Assembly (NCBI RefSeq): GCF_017826695.1
Contig: NZ_JAFFZW010000002.1
Coordinates: 744,001 to 808,000 of the forward strand
Origin: Pseudomonas alliivorans
GTDB lineage: Bacteria > Pseudomonadota > Gammaproteobacteria > Pseudomonadales > Pseudomonadaceae
DNA: 64,000 nucleotides
Direction of reading: 5' to 3'
Positions 17,236 through 25,982 of the stretch are shown one piece after another (the stretch's first letter is position 1; each line of letters opens with the position of its first letter). Below the pieces are notes generated by a model. That model searched no databases. It saw only the letters and a program-made list of their open reading frames with translations, and was not told the origin of the DNA. The position numbers were made by a program, and so were the translations under genes.

Positions 17236-17335
17236 GTGAGAGGCGGCTCGCCGACGATGGCGTCAGTTCAATCGCTGATGTTTCGCTTCAGAAACATCGC
17301 CGGCAAGCCGCCTCCCGCAGTTCGTTGGTTGCAGC
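17236..17335 (+). repeat. REP-type inverted pair (REPIN), copy 1
   Basis: GTGAGAGGCGGCTCGCCG at the left and CGGCAAGCCGCCTCCCGC at the right form inverted arms around about 35 bp, followed by AGTTCGTTGGTTGCAGC. A close copy lies inverted at 30151-30254, including the same trailing sequence. Such GC-rich palindromic pairs are the mobile REPIN elements of Pseudomonas. It lies upstream of the antiporter gene. Confidence 0.82.
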
Positions 17336-17490
17336 AAGAGTTGTGCATAACGATGTGCGCGCAACGCGAGAACGATCAGCGAACAGAACGCTCATCAATG
17401 AGTGAACAAATTATTTCAACTTATTTCCCCTGTCGGCAGTCACAGGATTACGCCCTCTTTTCAAGGCGCTTTCACGGCGACCCTCCCACT

Positions 17491-18843
17491 ATGAGTTTCA
17501 TTGTCTGCATGAGCGTGCTCGGCGCGCTGTTGATGCTATTGGCGTTGACGTCTTCCTACCTGCGCTGGATGCCGGTCACCACTTCGGCGGTGTGCCTGGC
17601 GTTTGGCTTCGGCATTGGCCCCATGGGGCTTGGCGTTCTGGACCTGGACTTCAAGGAGTCCTACGAATGGCTGGAGCGCCTCACCGAAGCGGCCGTATTG
17701 TTTTCGCTGTTCAGCACCGGCATCAAGTTGCGGCTGCCGTTGCGCGGCAAAGCCTGGCACTCGGCTTATTGGCTAGCGGGCCCCGTGATGCTGGCGTCCA
17801 TTGCCGGGGTGTCCATCGCCGCGCATTACCTGTTCGGCCTGACGTGGGGGATCGCGTTGTTACTCGGCGCGATGCTATCGCCGACCGACCCGGTGCTGGC
17901 CGGGATGGTGCAGGTCAACAATGCTCAGGATCAGGACCGCCTGCGCTTCGGGCTGTCCGGCGAGGCAGGTTTGAACGACGGCACAGCGTTTCCGTTCGTG
18001 ATCTTCGCACTGCTGTACCTGAGTTCTGGCGAGAGCACGACAGACTGGGTACAGCTGTGGTTCTTCAAGCATCTGATCTGGGCAGTGCCTGCAGGATTGC
18101 TGATCGGCTATGGCATGGGCCGCGGCGTCGGGCATTTGATGATTTTCCTGCGCATCAGAAATTCTGACAGCACCTCGTCTCCGAATGACTATCTGGCGCT
18201 GGCCCTGATTGCGCTGTCCTACGTGGTCGCGCAAAGCGTGGATGCCTTTGGTTTTCTGTCGGTGTTCGCGGCCGGGGTTGGCTTGCGTCAGGCCGAAGCA
18301 CGCATCACCCGCTCGGACGTGCCTTCCGAACACATTGCCCAACCTGTACTGGGCCACATGACCGGTGCGATCGAGAAAGGTACGGTCGCCGAAGTCGAAG
18401 ACCTGAGCGATTCGCAGCTTGCCGCAGGCGTCATGATGGGCGACATGCTGGCGTTCGGCAGCCTGGTCGAGCGGGCGATGGAAGTGCTGCTCATCACCCT
18501 GCTGGGCGCAGCGCTGGCCATTTACTGGGACTGGCGCGCCATTGGCCTGGGAATGGCGCTGTTTTGCATCATCCGGCCAGTGAGCGTATGGCTGTTGATC
18601 AGCAAGCGCCTGCTCAATAAAAGACAGAAAGCGCTGGTCGGCTGGTTCGGCATTCGCGGCATCGGCAGCCTGTATTACCTGTGCTTTGCCCTGTCCCACG
18701 GCCTGGCTGAAGATGCAGGCCACCTGGTTATCGGTATGACGCTGTCAGTCGTGGCGCTGAGTATCCTGATACACGGCATCAGCATCCAGCCGCTGCTGGA
18801 GCGCTACGAGCGCAGTTCCAAGGCCGGCATTGCCCCGGAATAA
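17491..18843 (+). CDS. Sodium/proton antiporter, CPA1/NhaP-type
   Basis: The 450-residue membrane protein has about twelve helices and exchanges cations for protons. The paired motif GAMLSPTDPVLAGMVQ (about 128-143) and the later SGEAGLNDGTAFPFVIFAL (about 157-175) carry the acidic residues used by NhaP/CPA1 exchangers. GIRGIGSLYYLCFAL (about 388-402) is the typical last-helix motif. I chose ATG 17491 because residues before it would be translated from the REP element; no strong ribosome binding site decides the start. Regulation is not visible. Ion selectivity (Na+ or K+) is not certain. Confidence 0.88.
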   Translation: MSFIVCMSVLGALLMLLALTSSYLRWMPVTTSAVCLAFGFGIGPMGLGVLDLDFKESYEWLERLTEAAVLFSLFSTGIKLRLPLRGKAWHSAYWLAGPVMLASIAGVSIAAHYLFGLTWGIALLLGAMLSPTDPVLAGMVQVNNAQDQDRLRFGLSGEAGLNDGTAFPFVIFALLYLSSGESTTDWVQLWFFKHLIWAVPAGLLIGYGMGRGVGHLMIFLRIRNSDSTSSPNDYLALALIALSYVVAQSVDAFGFLSVFAAGVGLRQAEARITRSDVPSEHIAQPVLGHMTGAIEKGTVAEVEDLSDSQLAAGVMMGDMLAFGSLVERAMEVLLITLLGAALAIYWDWRAIGLGMALFCIIRPVSVWLLISKRLLNKRQKALVGWFGIRGIGSLYYLCFALSHGLAEDAGHLVIGMTLSVVALSILIHGISIQPLLERYERSSKAGIAPE

Positions 18844-19077
18844 AGGGCACGAGGGACGCAATAGATCAAGTCGATCAGGCCATTGGAACAAGCGATTGGA
18901 CTGCGGCATTTCGACTCGGTAGCGTTGCTGGCATGAAGCCAGTTCAATGGCAGTGCAATAACCGGCACCTGTAGCTACTATGGGTCTGAACAGCACGCCC
19001 GAAAAATCAAACTCCTTTAGTGCAGTAGCGTCCAAACCGGGCAACCACTTCATTGATCGACCAAGTAAGAAGGTTAA

Positions 19078-20076
19078 ATGTCAGAACCCGTCCTGATGGA
19101 CCGCTTTGCCCGCAAAGTCGATTATCTGCGCATGTCGGTGACCGACCGGTGCGATTTCCGCTGCGTGTACTGCATGGCCGAAGAGATGACGTTTCTGCCT
19201 CGGCAACAGATTCTTTCGCTGGAAGAAATCCTTCAGGTTGCCGAGCGTTTCGTCGCGCTGGGCACCCGCAAGATTCGTCTGACCGGTGGCGAGCCACTGG
19301 TGCGCGCCGGTGTGGTGGGCCTGTGCGAGCGCATCGCCGCCCTGCCCGGCCTGCGCGAACTGTGCATGACCACCAATGGTTCGCAACTCGACAAACTGGC
19401 CAAGCTACTGTTCGACGCGGGCGTCACGCGCCTGAACATCAGCCTCGACAGCCTGGACCCGGCCCGTTTTCGTGAACTGACCCGCACCGGCGACCTGAAC
19501 AAGGTCATCGCCGGCATCGACGCGGCCAATGCCGCAGGCTTCACCCACACCAAGCTCAACTGCGTGGTGATGCAGGGTCGCAACGATCATGAGGTCAACG
19601 ATCTGCTGGCCTTCGCCATCGATCGCAATCTGGATGTGTCGTTTATCGAAGAAATGCCGCTGGGCATCATCAGCGAACACAGCCGCGCTGAATCCTTCTG
19701 CTCCAGCGATCAGGTCCGTGAGCGTATTGCCGAACGCTACACACTGGTGCCGTCCACGGATTCGACGCAAGGCCCTTCGCGCTACTGGCGACTGGCCGAC
19801 GCCCCGGGTATTCGTATCGGTTTCATCTCGCCGCACAGCCACAATTTCTGTGGTACCTGCAATCGGGTTCGCCTGACGGTGGAAGGTCGTTTGTTGCTGT
19901 GCCTGGGCAACGAGCACTCGGTTGACCTGAAATCCGTATTAAGAGCCAACCCGGGTCAGCCGCACAAGCTGGAAAAGGCGATCATTGATGCCATGCAGAT
20001 CAAGCCGTGGAGCCACAACTTCACCCATGATGATGGCGTGCAGGTGGTGCGCTTCATGAACATGACCGGCGGCTAA
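19078..20076 (+). CDS. moaA: GTP 3',8-cyclase (molybdenum cofactor biosynthesis)
   Basis: MoaA is a radical-SAM enzyme that turns GTP into 3',8-cyclo-7,8-dihydro-GTP, the first step of molybdopterin synthesis. The 332-residue protein has the radical-SAM cluster motif CDFRCVYC (about 25-32), LTGGEPLVR (about 69-77), the C-terminal [4Fe-4S] cysteines in CGTCNRVRL plus a further Cys 13 residues on, and the essential C-terminal Gly-Gly. AGAAGGTTAA precedes the ATG. No other moa or mob gene lies in the window, so this is a free-standing copy. Pseudomonads often have two moaA paralogues. Confidence 0.96.
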   Translation: MSEPVLMDRFARKVDYLRMSVTDRCDFRCVYCMAEEMTFLPRQQILSLEEILQVAERFVALGTRKIRLTGGEPLVRAGVVGLCERIAALPGLRELCMTTNGSQLDKLAKLLFDAGVTRLNISLDSLDPARFRELTRTGDLNKVIAGIDAANAAGFTHTKLNCVVMQGRNDHEVNDLLAFAIDRNLDVSFIEEMPLGIISEHSRAESFCSSDQVRERIAERYTLVPSTDSTQGPSRYWRLADAPGIRIGFISPHSHNFCGTCNRVRLTVEGRLLLCLGNEHSVDLKSVLRANPGQPHKLEKAIIDAMQIKPWSHNFTHDDGVQVVRFMNMTGG

Positions 20077-20083
20077 CGCCGGT
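20065..20083 (+). terminator. Weak hairpin overlapping the moaA stop
   Basis: ACCGGCG, GCTAA and CGCCGGT form a 7-bp stem with the stop codon in the loop. There is no T-run, so it may stabilise the 3' end more than terminate. The next gene is convergent. Confidence 0.35.
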
Positions 20084-20089
20084 TCACGG

Positions 20090-20629
20090 TTATTTCGGCA
20101 TGTCCTGCTTGCGGAAAAACAGGGTGATCTGACCGACTTCGACACCCAGTTTGGTCATGGACGAACGGTTGGCCATGGTCTGCTTGTCGATCAGGTACAT
20201 CCAGTCGTCCAGGCTGACGTCATACTCGGTGTCGTCTACCGGCAGCCTCAGCACGTAGCGCCAGTGAAAACTGTTGCCCGACACCTCGCCACTGGCCACC
20301 CCGACCACATCACCCGCTGTACCGGTCCAGCGCCCCGGTCCGTCTGGACGCAGGCGCCATTCCCGCACCTGCCTGGTGCCGTCGCTGTAGCTGAAGGCCT
20401 CATGCATCACCAGCACTTCACCTTCGCTGTGACCATTGATGATCACGTGGAAACGCTTGGTTACTTCGCCTGAGCGTTTCTGAAACATGCCCCAGGCTTC
20501 GACGCGACCGGTGAAGTACTCACGAAGGTCGAGCTTCGGCGTTTCCTCGCTGTAACGGGTTACCGGAACGCCACCACAGCCTGCGAGAACCGAGCCCAGG
20601 CACAGCAACAACAACCACTTCTTGAGCAT
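20090..20629 (-). CDS. DUF3833 outer-envelope lipoprotein
   Basis: The 179-residue product has a lipoprotein signal (LLLLCLGSVLAGCGG; the lipidated Cys is about residue 18) and the DUF3833 body with LDLREYFTGRVEAWGMFQKRSGEV and the later LPVDDTEYDVSLDDWMYLID. I chose the ATG at 20629 because GGAGGG lies just before it; an ATG at 20650 has no such site. It is encoded directly after the chalcone-isomerase-like gene and probably shares its mRNA. The family is often near fatty-acid or lipid-modifying genes. Function unknown. Confidence 0.85.
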   Translation of the reverse strand: MLKKWLLLLCLGSVLAGCGGVPVTRYSEETPKLDLREYFTGRVEAWGMFQKRSGEVTKRFHVIINGHSEGEVLVMHEAFSYSDGTRQVREWRLRPDGPGRWTGTAGDVVGVASGEVSGNSFHWRYVLRLPVDDTEYDVSLDDWMYLIDKQTMANRSSMTKLGVEVGQITLFFRKQDMPK

Positions 20630-20646
20630 GAGCCCTCCATGAATTT

Positions 20647-21168
20647 TCAAGATTGCGCTTTGCCCAGCAAGCGTTCCCTGAGATCAGGATTGCGGGTCTT
20701 TGGGTCGAGCCAGATGTCGAAGAAAGCTTTGGCGAACGCACTGTCCTGAACGACATGCTGAAGCTTTTCGCCCACGTAGAATCGCGCTTCGCGCCCGGGC
20801 AGATAGACACCGACGATTTTCATACCTGGCTGCACGTCGACAAACGCCTGACTCATCTGCTGCCGCCAGGCACTCAATTGCTCGGCGGTGACAGAGGCGC
20901 CGGATATGCGCTTGATTTCATCAATACTGGCGTCCACCAGATCCTGTCGGTCGATGTCACGGTGGTAGGTCAGTTCCAGCGCCATGGGCGAATTGACTGT
21001 GAACGGAGTGGCGGGACTCAGCAGTCTGGCAGTGTAGATCCGGAAACCGAACAGGGTGAGCTCGCCGGAACCGACGACCTGAGCATTGGGCAGCGCATCA
21101 CGCCAACTGGCCTGAGCAGCGCCGCTGAGCAGCAGCACCACGATCAACAACCATCTCGGCGCAAGCAT
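20647..21168 (-). CDS. Periplasmic chalcone-isomerase-like protein
   Basis: The 173-residue product has a Sec signal (about 1-20, ending AAQA) and a fold that matches bacterial chalcone-isomerase-like proteins: GSGELTLFGFRIYTARLLSP (about 33-52), ALELTYHRDIDRQDLVDASIDEI (about 64-86) and VYLPGREARFYVGEKL (about 119-134). Such bacterial members usually lack flavonoid chemistry and may bind fatty acids. It is the first gene of a two-gene unit with the DUF3833 lipoprotein. Confidence 0.8.
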   Translation of the reverse strand: MLAPRWLLIVVLLLSGAAQASWRDALPNAQVVGSGELTLFGFRIYTARLLSPATPFTVNSPMALELTYHRDIDRQDLVDASIDEIKRISGASVTAEQLSAWRQQMSQAFVDVQPGMKIVGVYLPGREARFYVGEKLQHVVQDSAFAKAFFDIWLDPKTRNPDLRERLLGKAQS

Positions 21169-21699
21169 TGTCAGCCTCGGTCAGGACCGCTGGCAGGGAT
21201 GCCAACGGATGAAAATCAGCAGGGTCGGCGGTGTGGTCTATACCGAAACCGGCAAAAACAGCGCCAAACACGCCGACCCGTGAGTAAAAATCTATACCAG
21301 TAAAATCACTTTGTACAACAATTAGACAAGATTTTTTTTCACCGTTGAAACAGTCAGTTATCGGTGTTGATACAAAGGGATCAGGGAAAACGTCGGAAAT
21401 TGGCAGGACTTCACGTCTGCGATGTGTCTGGACCGGTACACGCGACAGAGGCTGAAACAGGTAACGCAACCTCCCACCTGACCCGAGCATCAACAGCCGT
21501 CACGCAAAAAATATTGGACAGACATTGAACGTACAACGCACAGAAAGCGTACACAGAGTTGAACGGAGTGCTCAGCTTCAATGCGTGGTTACTATCAGGT
21601 AACCAAGAACAAGTCCGCCACCTTGCCTGACAAGGAAGCGGACCGGTTCTTTAGTTGGAAGTGCGTGTTAATACAACTTTGGGATTCAAGTCAGCCCTG
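21169..21699. other. Gene-free region with an inverted repeat
   Basis: No convincing gene lies in these 530 bp. At 21613-21643, GTCCGC-CA-CCTTG-CCTGA-CAAGG-AA-GCGGAC forms a two-part hairpin, followed by CCGGTTCTTTA. It lies downstream of the minus-strand small gene that ends at 21700 and could act as its transcript end, though no long T-run is seen on either side. An AT-rich patch at about 21290-21335 may hold the promoter of the chalcone-isomerase-like gene. Confidence 0.45.
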
Positions 21700-22017
21700 T
21701 CACGCCACTCGACTGTGCGCATGACGACGGCTGTTCTGCCACTCGCTTCTGAGCGCCTGCAGCGTGCTTTCCATGTAGGAACGGTCGGCGGCCGCCTTCT
21801 TGCCGACGTAGCCCAAACCCCGACGGAACATGCCCAGCGCGGCGCGCAGCTCTGGGTGAGCGTCACGGAACTCATCTTCCTGAGTGTGCGGCGTCATGGG
21901 GTCGACATGAACTTCACCGGAATCGGAAATCCAGGCAATGTGGTTATCCAGAGTATCCTTGCGGGCGGCAAACAGACGAGCCAGTTCATCGATGTTCGGT
22001 TGATTGTTCATGTTCAT
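21700..22017 (-). CDS. Small hypothetical protein
   Basis: The 105-residue product (MNMNNQPNIDELARLFAARKDTLDNHIAWISDSGEV...) is soluble, mostly helical, and has a basic tail (SEWQNSRRHAHSRVA). GAAGGAGCATCAAC before the ATG is a strong ribosome binding site, which makes expression likely. I do not recognise the family and see no partner gene. Confidence 0.6.
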   Translation of the reverse strand: MNMNNQPNIDELARLFAARKDTLDNHIAWISDSGEVHVDPMTPHTQEDEFRDAHPELRAALGMFRRGLGYVGKKAAADRSYMESTLQALRSEWQNSRRHAHSRVA

Positions 22018-22493
22018 GTTGATGCTCCTTCGCTCGTAAGCAGTTCAATGGTTGATACATCAAGTTCATGTGCCAGACGATTCATGCACGAAACACGATG
22101 GAGTGTTCGTCGAATACAGATCCAGCCCTCAAGGAATTGCAGGTAGCCTTGATGCAAAGCCGCTACATGGCAGCGTCATCGAAGAGAGAAGAAGTCGCGA
22201 AACCCAAAGGCCTGATGATCATTCAATGATCAACCACAAGCTTCATGAGGACGTTTCGCCAGCCTCTCGCCTGCTCATCAGGACGATCATGCCGGTTCAG
22301 CTTCATCAATCTGCCTTGTGGGCAGCCTACATCCGGGAACATCTCGACGGCTTGCCGAGCCTGTTCAATACATCTTTGCGGCGCTCCCGATCAGGGAGAC
22401 AGCTGCATAATGCAAAAGGAAACGGGGGGCGTCAACAAATATGTAGTGATTATTTTCAGGCACTACATAATTGTCCGACAAGGCAAAAAAAAA
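22018..22493. other. Gene-free region with a 9-bp inverted repeat
   Basis: About 475 bp without a supported gene. TATGTAGTG at 22440-22448 and CACTACATA at 22461-22469 form a perfect 9-bp inverted repeat around a 12-bp spacer, in AT-rich DNA that differs from its surroundings. It may be an operator, a terminator-like hairpin or a leftover transposon end. Confidence 0.45.
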
Positions 22494-22523
22494 CGGCACA
22501 GTGACCGTATAGTCACTGTGCCG
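22494..22523 (-). terminator. Strong terminator after the isochorismatase-family gene
   Basis: CGGCACAGTGAC, loop of 6, GTCACTGTGCCG is a perfect 12-bp stem. Read on the minus strand it is followed by a run of nine T, so it ends the transcript that contains the hydrolase gene at 22538. Confidence 0.9.
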
Positions 22524-22537
22524 CCTGGAACCGCAGG

Positions 22538-23167
22538 TTATTTGGCGGTAAAAGCGCTGTAGCTGTTCATCAGGTTGCGGTAGTTCGGGATACGCTGGGA
22601 CAGCAGGTTGGCCAGGCCTTCCATGTCGTTGCGCCAGTCGATCTGCAGCTCGCAGGCTACCGAGAACCAGTTGACCAGTTGTGCACCGGCCGCGCTCATG
22701 CGTGCCCAGGCCGCTTTCTGGACGGTTTCGTTGAAAGTGCCGGAAGCATCAGTCACCACGAACACTTCGAAACCTTCAGCCAGCGCGCACAGGGTAGGAA
22801 ACGCCACGCAGACGTCAGTCACGACACCGGCAATGATCAACTGCTTGCGACCGGTCGCCTTGACCGCTGCGACGAAATCATCGTTATCCCAGGCGTTGAT
22901 CTGGCCGGGACGTGGGATGTAAGGCGCGTCCGGGAACATTTCCTTCAGCTCAGGCACCAGCGGACCGTTCGGGCCGGATTCAAAGCTGGTGGTCAGAATG
23001 GTCGGCAGGCCGAAGAACTTGGCCAGATCGCCCAGTGCCAGTACGTTGTTCTTGAATTCGTTGGGCGAGAAATCCTGCACCAGCGAGATCAGACCGGTTT
23101 GATGATCGACCAGCAAAACCGCGGCGTCGTCTTTGTTCAAACGGTTGTAAGGGGTTGCAGTGCTCAT
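22538..23167 (-). CDS. Isochorismatase-family hydrolase (YcaC-like)
   Basis: The 209-residue cysteine hydrolase has the family triad positions: Asp in LLVDHQTG (D21), Lys in ATGRKQLII, and Cys in VVTDVCVAFP. It looks like YcaC-type enzymes, which are octameric hydrolases of uncertain substrate, rather than EntB. The ATG at 23167 is preceded by AAGGAGTCAACC and beats the longer frame from 23200. It is the last gene of a unit with the Tat-exported amidohydrolase and the monooxygenase-type protein, and is followed by a strong terminator. Confidence 0.88.
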   Translation of the reverse strand: MSTATPYNRLNKDDAAVLLVDHQTGLISLVQDFSPNEFKNNVLALGDLAKFFGLPTILTTSFESGPNGPLVPELKEMFPDAPYIPRPGQINAWDNDDFVAAVKATGRKQLIIAGVVTDVCVAFPTLCALAEGFEVFVVTDASGTFNETVQKAAWARMSAAGAQLVNWFSVACELQIDWRNDMEGLANLLSQRIPNYRNLMNSYSAFTAK

Positions 23168-23236
23168 GGTTGACTCCTTCAAGGTTATGGCTAATCGCAC
23201 GGGGCGCGGCGGCTCCGTGCGTCATGGGTAATCCGA

Positions 23237-25216
23237 TCAGAAAGCGAAGCAGGAACAGCCGAACGCGCCCCAGAAACCCTGGAAGTCGCTGACCGGCGCA
23301 TTGGAGAGGCGCGCGCGTTCATGGCTGTGGGAGTGCACGGCGCAAGGGCCGCTGCACTGATGGACCTGAGCGACCATCGGCGAAGTCGGACGCCAGTGGC
23401 CCGGAACCTTGGCCACCGGAGACCAGTCCGGCAGCACCGGCAGGGTCGGCGGCGCGAGGGTTTCGAAATCGCCGCTGCCGTAAACGACCTTGCCGTCAAC
23501 CACGGTCAGTACCGACTCGATCCACTTGATCGCTTCAGGCTCGACGCTGAAGTAGTCCGCCGAAAGCGCGACGACGTCGGCCAGTTGCCCAACCTTGATC
23601 TGGCCTTTCTTGCCTTGTTCCGAAGAGAACCAGGCGCTGCCGTGAGTGAACAGTTCCAGCGCAGTCTCGCGCGGCAATCCCTCGGGGTAGAGTTCCAGAC
23701 CGCCGACCGTGCGACCGCTGACCATCCAGTACAGCGAGGTCCATGGGTTGTAGCTGGACACACGCGTGGCGTCTGTACCTGCGCCAACCGGCACGCCTTC
23801 GGACAACATGCGCTTGATCGGCGGCGTCATCTGCGCAGCCTTGGCACCATAGCGCTCTACGAAATACTCACCCTGGAACGCCATGCGGTCCTGAATCGCG
23901 ATCCCGCCGCCCAGCGCACGAACCCGCTCGATGTTTTTCGGGGTGATGGTCTCGCAGTGATCGAAGAACCACGGCAGGCCATTGAACGGGATGTCGCGGT
24001 TGACCTTCTCGAACACGTCCAGCATGCGGCTGATGGACTCGTCGTAGGTGGCATGCAGGCGGAACGGCCAGCGATGCTCGACCAGGTGCCGTACGACAGG
24101 CTCCAGATCGCCTTCCATACCAGGCGGCAGGTCCGGGCGAGGTTCGAGAAAGTCTTCAAAGTCAGCGGCCGAGAAGGTGAGCATCTCCCCTGCCCCGTTA
24201 TGCCGCAGGAAGTCATCGCCCTGATGCAGCTTCACGCTGCTGGTCCAGTTCTTGAAGTCGGCCAACTCTTCCTTGGGCTTCTGCGTGAACAAGTTGTAAG
24301 CGATACGCACGGTCAGCTGTTTTTCCCGCGCAAGCTGTTCGATCACCGCGTAATCATCGGGATAATTCTGAAAGCCGCCACCGGCGTCGATGGCGCTGGT
24401 CAGGCCCAGACGGTTGAGTTCGCGCATGAACTGCCGCGTCGAGTTGACCTGGTACTCAAGCGGCAGCTTTGGCCCCTTGGCCAACGTCGAATACAGAATC
24501 ATCGCGTTGGGCTTGGCGACCAGCATGCCGGTCGGGTTGCCCTGCGAGTCACGAACGATCTCGCCGCCCGGCGGGTTCGGCGTGTCGCGGGTGTAGCCTG
24601 CAACGCGCAACGCGGCACGGTTGAGCAAGGCGCGGTCATACAAGTGCAGGACGAACACCGGCGTATCGGGCGCGGCCTGGTTCAATTCTTCAAGCGTCGG
24701 CATGCGTTTTTCGGCGAACTGAAATTCGTTCCAGCCCCCCACCACACGCACCCATTGCGGCGTCGGCGTGCGGTCAGCCTGATCCTTGAGCATGCGCAGC
24801 GCGTCGACCACAGATGGCACGCCCTCCCAGCGCAGCTCAAGGTTGTAGTTCAGACCGCCACGAATCAGGTGCAGGTGAGAGTCGTTGAGGCCCGGGATCA
24901 CCGTGCGCTGCTTGAGGTCGATCACCTGTGTCGCACTGCCGCGCATGGCCATGACTTCAGCATCACTGCCCACCGCAACAAACCGGCCATCGCTGATCGC
25001 TACAGCACTGGCTTTAGGCTTTTCGCGGTCAACCGTATGAAATTGACCATTGAACAGAATCAGTTCGACATTCATCGCTACACCTTTGGCGGAAGATTGA
25101 GAGGCACCGGCAAGGCCGGAGAAAGACAGAGAAGGAAGAATTGCCGCAGCCGCGCTCAACAACGAGCCTTTGGCAATGAAGCGACGCCGCTGCAGATCGG
25201 TTTTGTCATCTGTCAT
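23237..25216 (-). CDS. Tat-exported amidohydrolase (YtcJ-like)
   Basis: The 659-residue enzyme begins with a twin-arginine signal (RRRFIAKGSLLSAAAAILPSL, about 10-30) and has the metallo-dependent hydrolase fold: LKQRTVIPGLNDSHLHLIRGG (about 95-115; HxH metal ligands), DHCETITPKNI and AGTDATR later on, and a final VGQLADVVALSADYF typical of amidohydrolase family 3. It probably hydrolyses an amide or related C-N bond in the periplasm. The tail after about residue 600 is Cys- and His-rich. It starts 4 bp before the stop of the upstream gene's frame ends, so the two are cotranscribed. Confidence 0.88.
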   Translation of the reverse strand: MTDDKTDLQRRRFIAKGSLLSAAAAILPSLSFSGLAGASQSSAKGVAMNVELILFNGQFHTVDREKPKASAVAISDGRFVAVGSDAEVMAMRGSATQVIDLKQRTVIPGLNDSHLHLIRGGLNYNLELRWEGVPSVVDALRMLKDQADRTPTPQWVRVVGGWNEFQFAEKRMPTLEELNQAAPDTPVFVLHLYDRALLNRAALRVAGYTRDTPNPPGGEIVRDSQGNPTGMLVAKPNAMILYSTLAKGPKLPLEYQVNSTRQFMRELNRLGLTSAIDAGGGFQNYPDDYAVIEQLAREKQLTVRIAYNLFTQKPKEELADFKNWTSSVKLHQGDDFLRHNGAGEMLTFSAADFEDFLEPRPDLPPGMEGDLEPVVRHLVEHRWPFRLHATYDESISRMLDVFEKVNRDIPFNGLPWFFDHCETITPKNIERVRALGGGIAIQDRMAFQGEYFVERYGAKAAQMTPPIKRMLSEGVPVGAGTDATRVSSYNPWTSLYWMVSGRTVGGLELYPEGLPRETALELFTHGSAWFSSEQGKKGQIKVGQLADVVALSADYFSVEPEAIKWIESVLTVVDGKVVYGSGDFETLAPPTLPVLPDWSPVAKVPGHWRPTSPMVAQVHQCSGPCAVHSHSHERARLSNAPVSDFQGFWGAFGCSCFAF

Positions 25217-25220
25217 CGGA

Positions 25221-25847
25221 TCACTTTCCTTGTGTTTTTTTCGCGGACGCGTTGAGCCACGGCGCCATCAGGCGAGTCGCGGCAGGCATCATTAGGTACA
25301 CCACCAGCAGCACGATGGTGATGGTCACCAGCGCAGTGCTGACGAAGTAGCTGGACAGCCACGGCAAGCGGGCAAAAATCGGCCCCCAGAACAGCGGCAC
25401 GAACAGCGTCAGCGGCAGAATGACCATGAAAGACACGCACGCCTGCTTCCAGCGCGGCGGCGGACTGCCCTCTTCGGTGGTCGGGGTGAACCAGAATTCG
25501 TTGTGCGGATTGACCAGCGTCTGATCGCCGTCGGCGAGCATCGGCTCGGCTTCCTGCACCAGCTTTTTCCGTTCATCGGAGTCCAGCCAGTCCTGCATGG
25601 CCTGAGTCGAATGAAAGCGCAGCACGCTGGTGAACATCTGCAGTCCGCCTTCCTTCGCGCGGATCACATCGACGCCCAAGTGACCGGGCTTGCCGCTGGC
25701 AATGGTCACGATCCGACGCAGCCAGCTCTCGTAGGCACTCTCCTGCCCGGTCTTGACCCGGTGCTTGATCACCAGGGTGACGACTTCATTGAAGACCGCA
25801 CTGCCGACGACACGAGCTTCGGTATCAAGACGGATGGGTTCGGACAT
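25221..25847 (-). CDS. ABM-domain protein with C-terminal membrane helices
   Basis: The 208-residue product has an antibiotic-biosynthesis-monooxygenase (dimeric alpha/beta barrel) domain at about 15-115 (VTLVIKHRVKTGQESAYESWLRRI, then GVDVIRAK) and two or three membrane helices at about 130-190 (VSFMVILPLTLFVPLFWGPIF, SSYFVSTALVTITIVLLVVYLM). Membrane-anchored ABM proteins of this shape occur widely, but their chemistry is unknown. It is the first gene of the hydrolase operon, 4 bp upstream of the amidohydrolase start. CCAGAGGCTCTGGCC-like symmetry lies near its own start, but I do not claim an operator. Confidence 0.82.
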   Translation of the reverse strand: MSEPIRLDTEARVVGSAVFNEVVTLVIKHRVKTGQESAYESWLRRIVTIASGKPGHLGVDVIRAKEGGLQMFTSVLRFHSTQAMQDWLDSDERKKLVQEAEPMLADGDQTLVNPHNEFWFTPTTEEGSPPPRWKQACVSFMVILPLTLFVPLFWGPIFARLPWLSSYFVSTALVTITIVLLVVYLMMPAATRLMAPWLNASAKKTQGK

Positions 25848-25982
25848 GGCCAGAGGCTCCAGAAACAGAAATTGAATTCGGATCCTGGCCAGTCGAATCT
25901 GTACGGCTCAGGATGTCGACGATACTGCCGTCAAACCAGCGTCAGAAATTGAACGTATGTGCTGTCTTGTTTTTTGCCCGGT

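Noticed and set aside
23321..25255. A 644-codon open frame antisense to the Tat amidohydrolase
   Set aside because: It is the mirror of a strong coding gene in GC-rich DNA, its protein is low-quality (many R, Q, H), and no ribosome binding site or family motif is seen.
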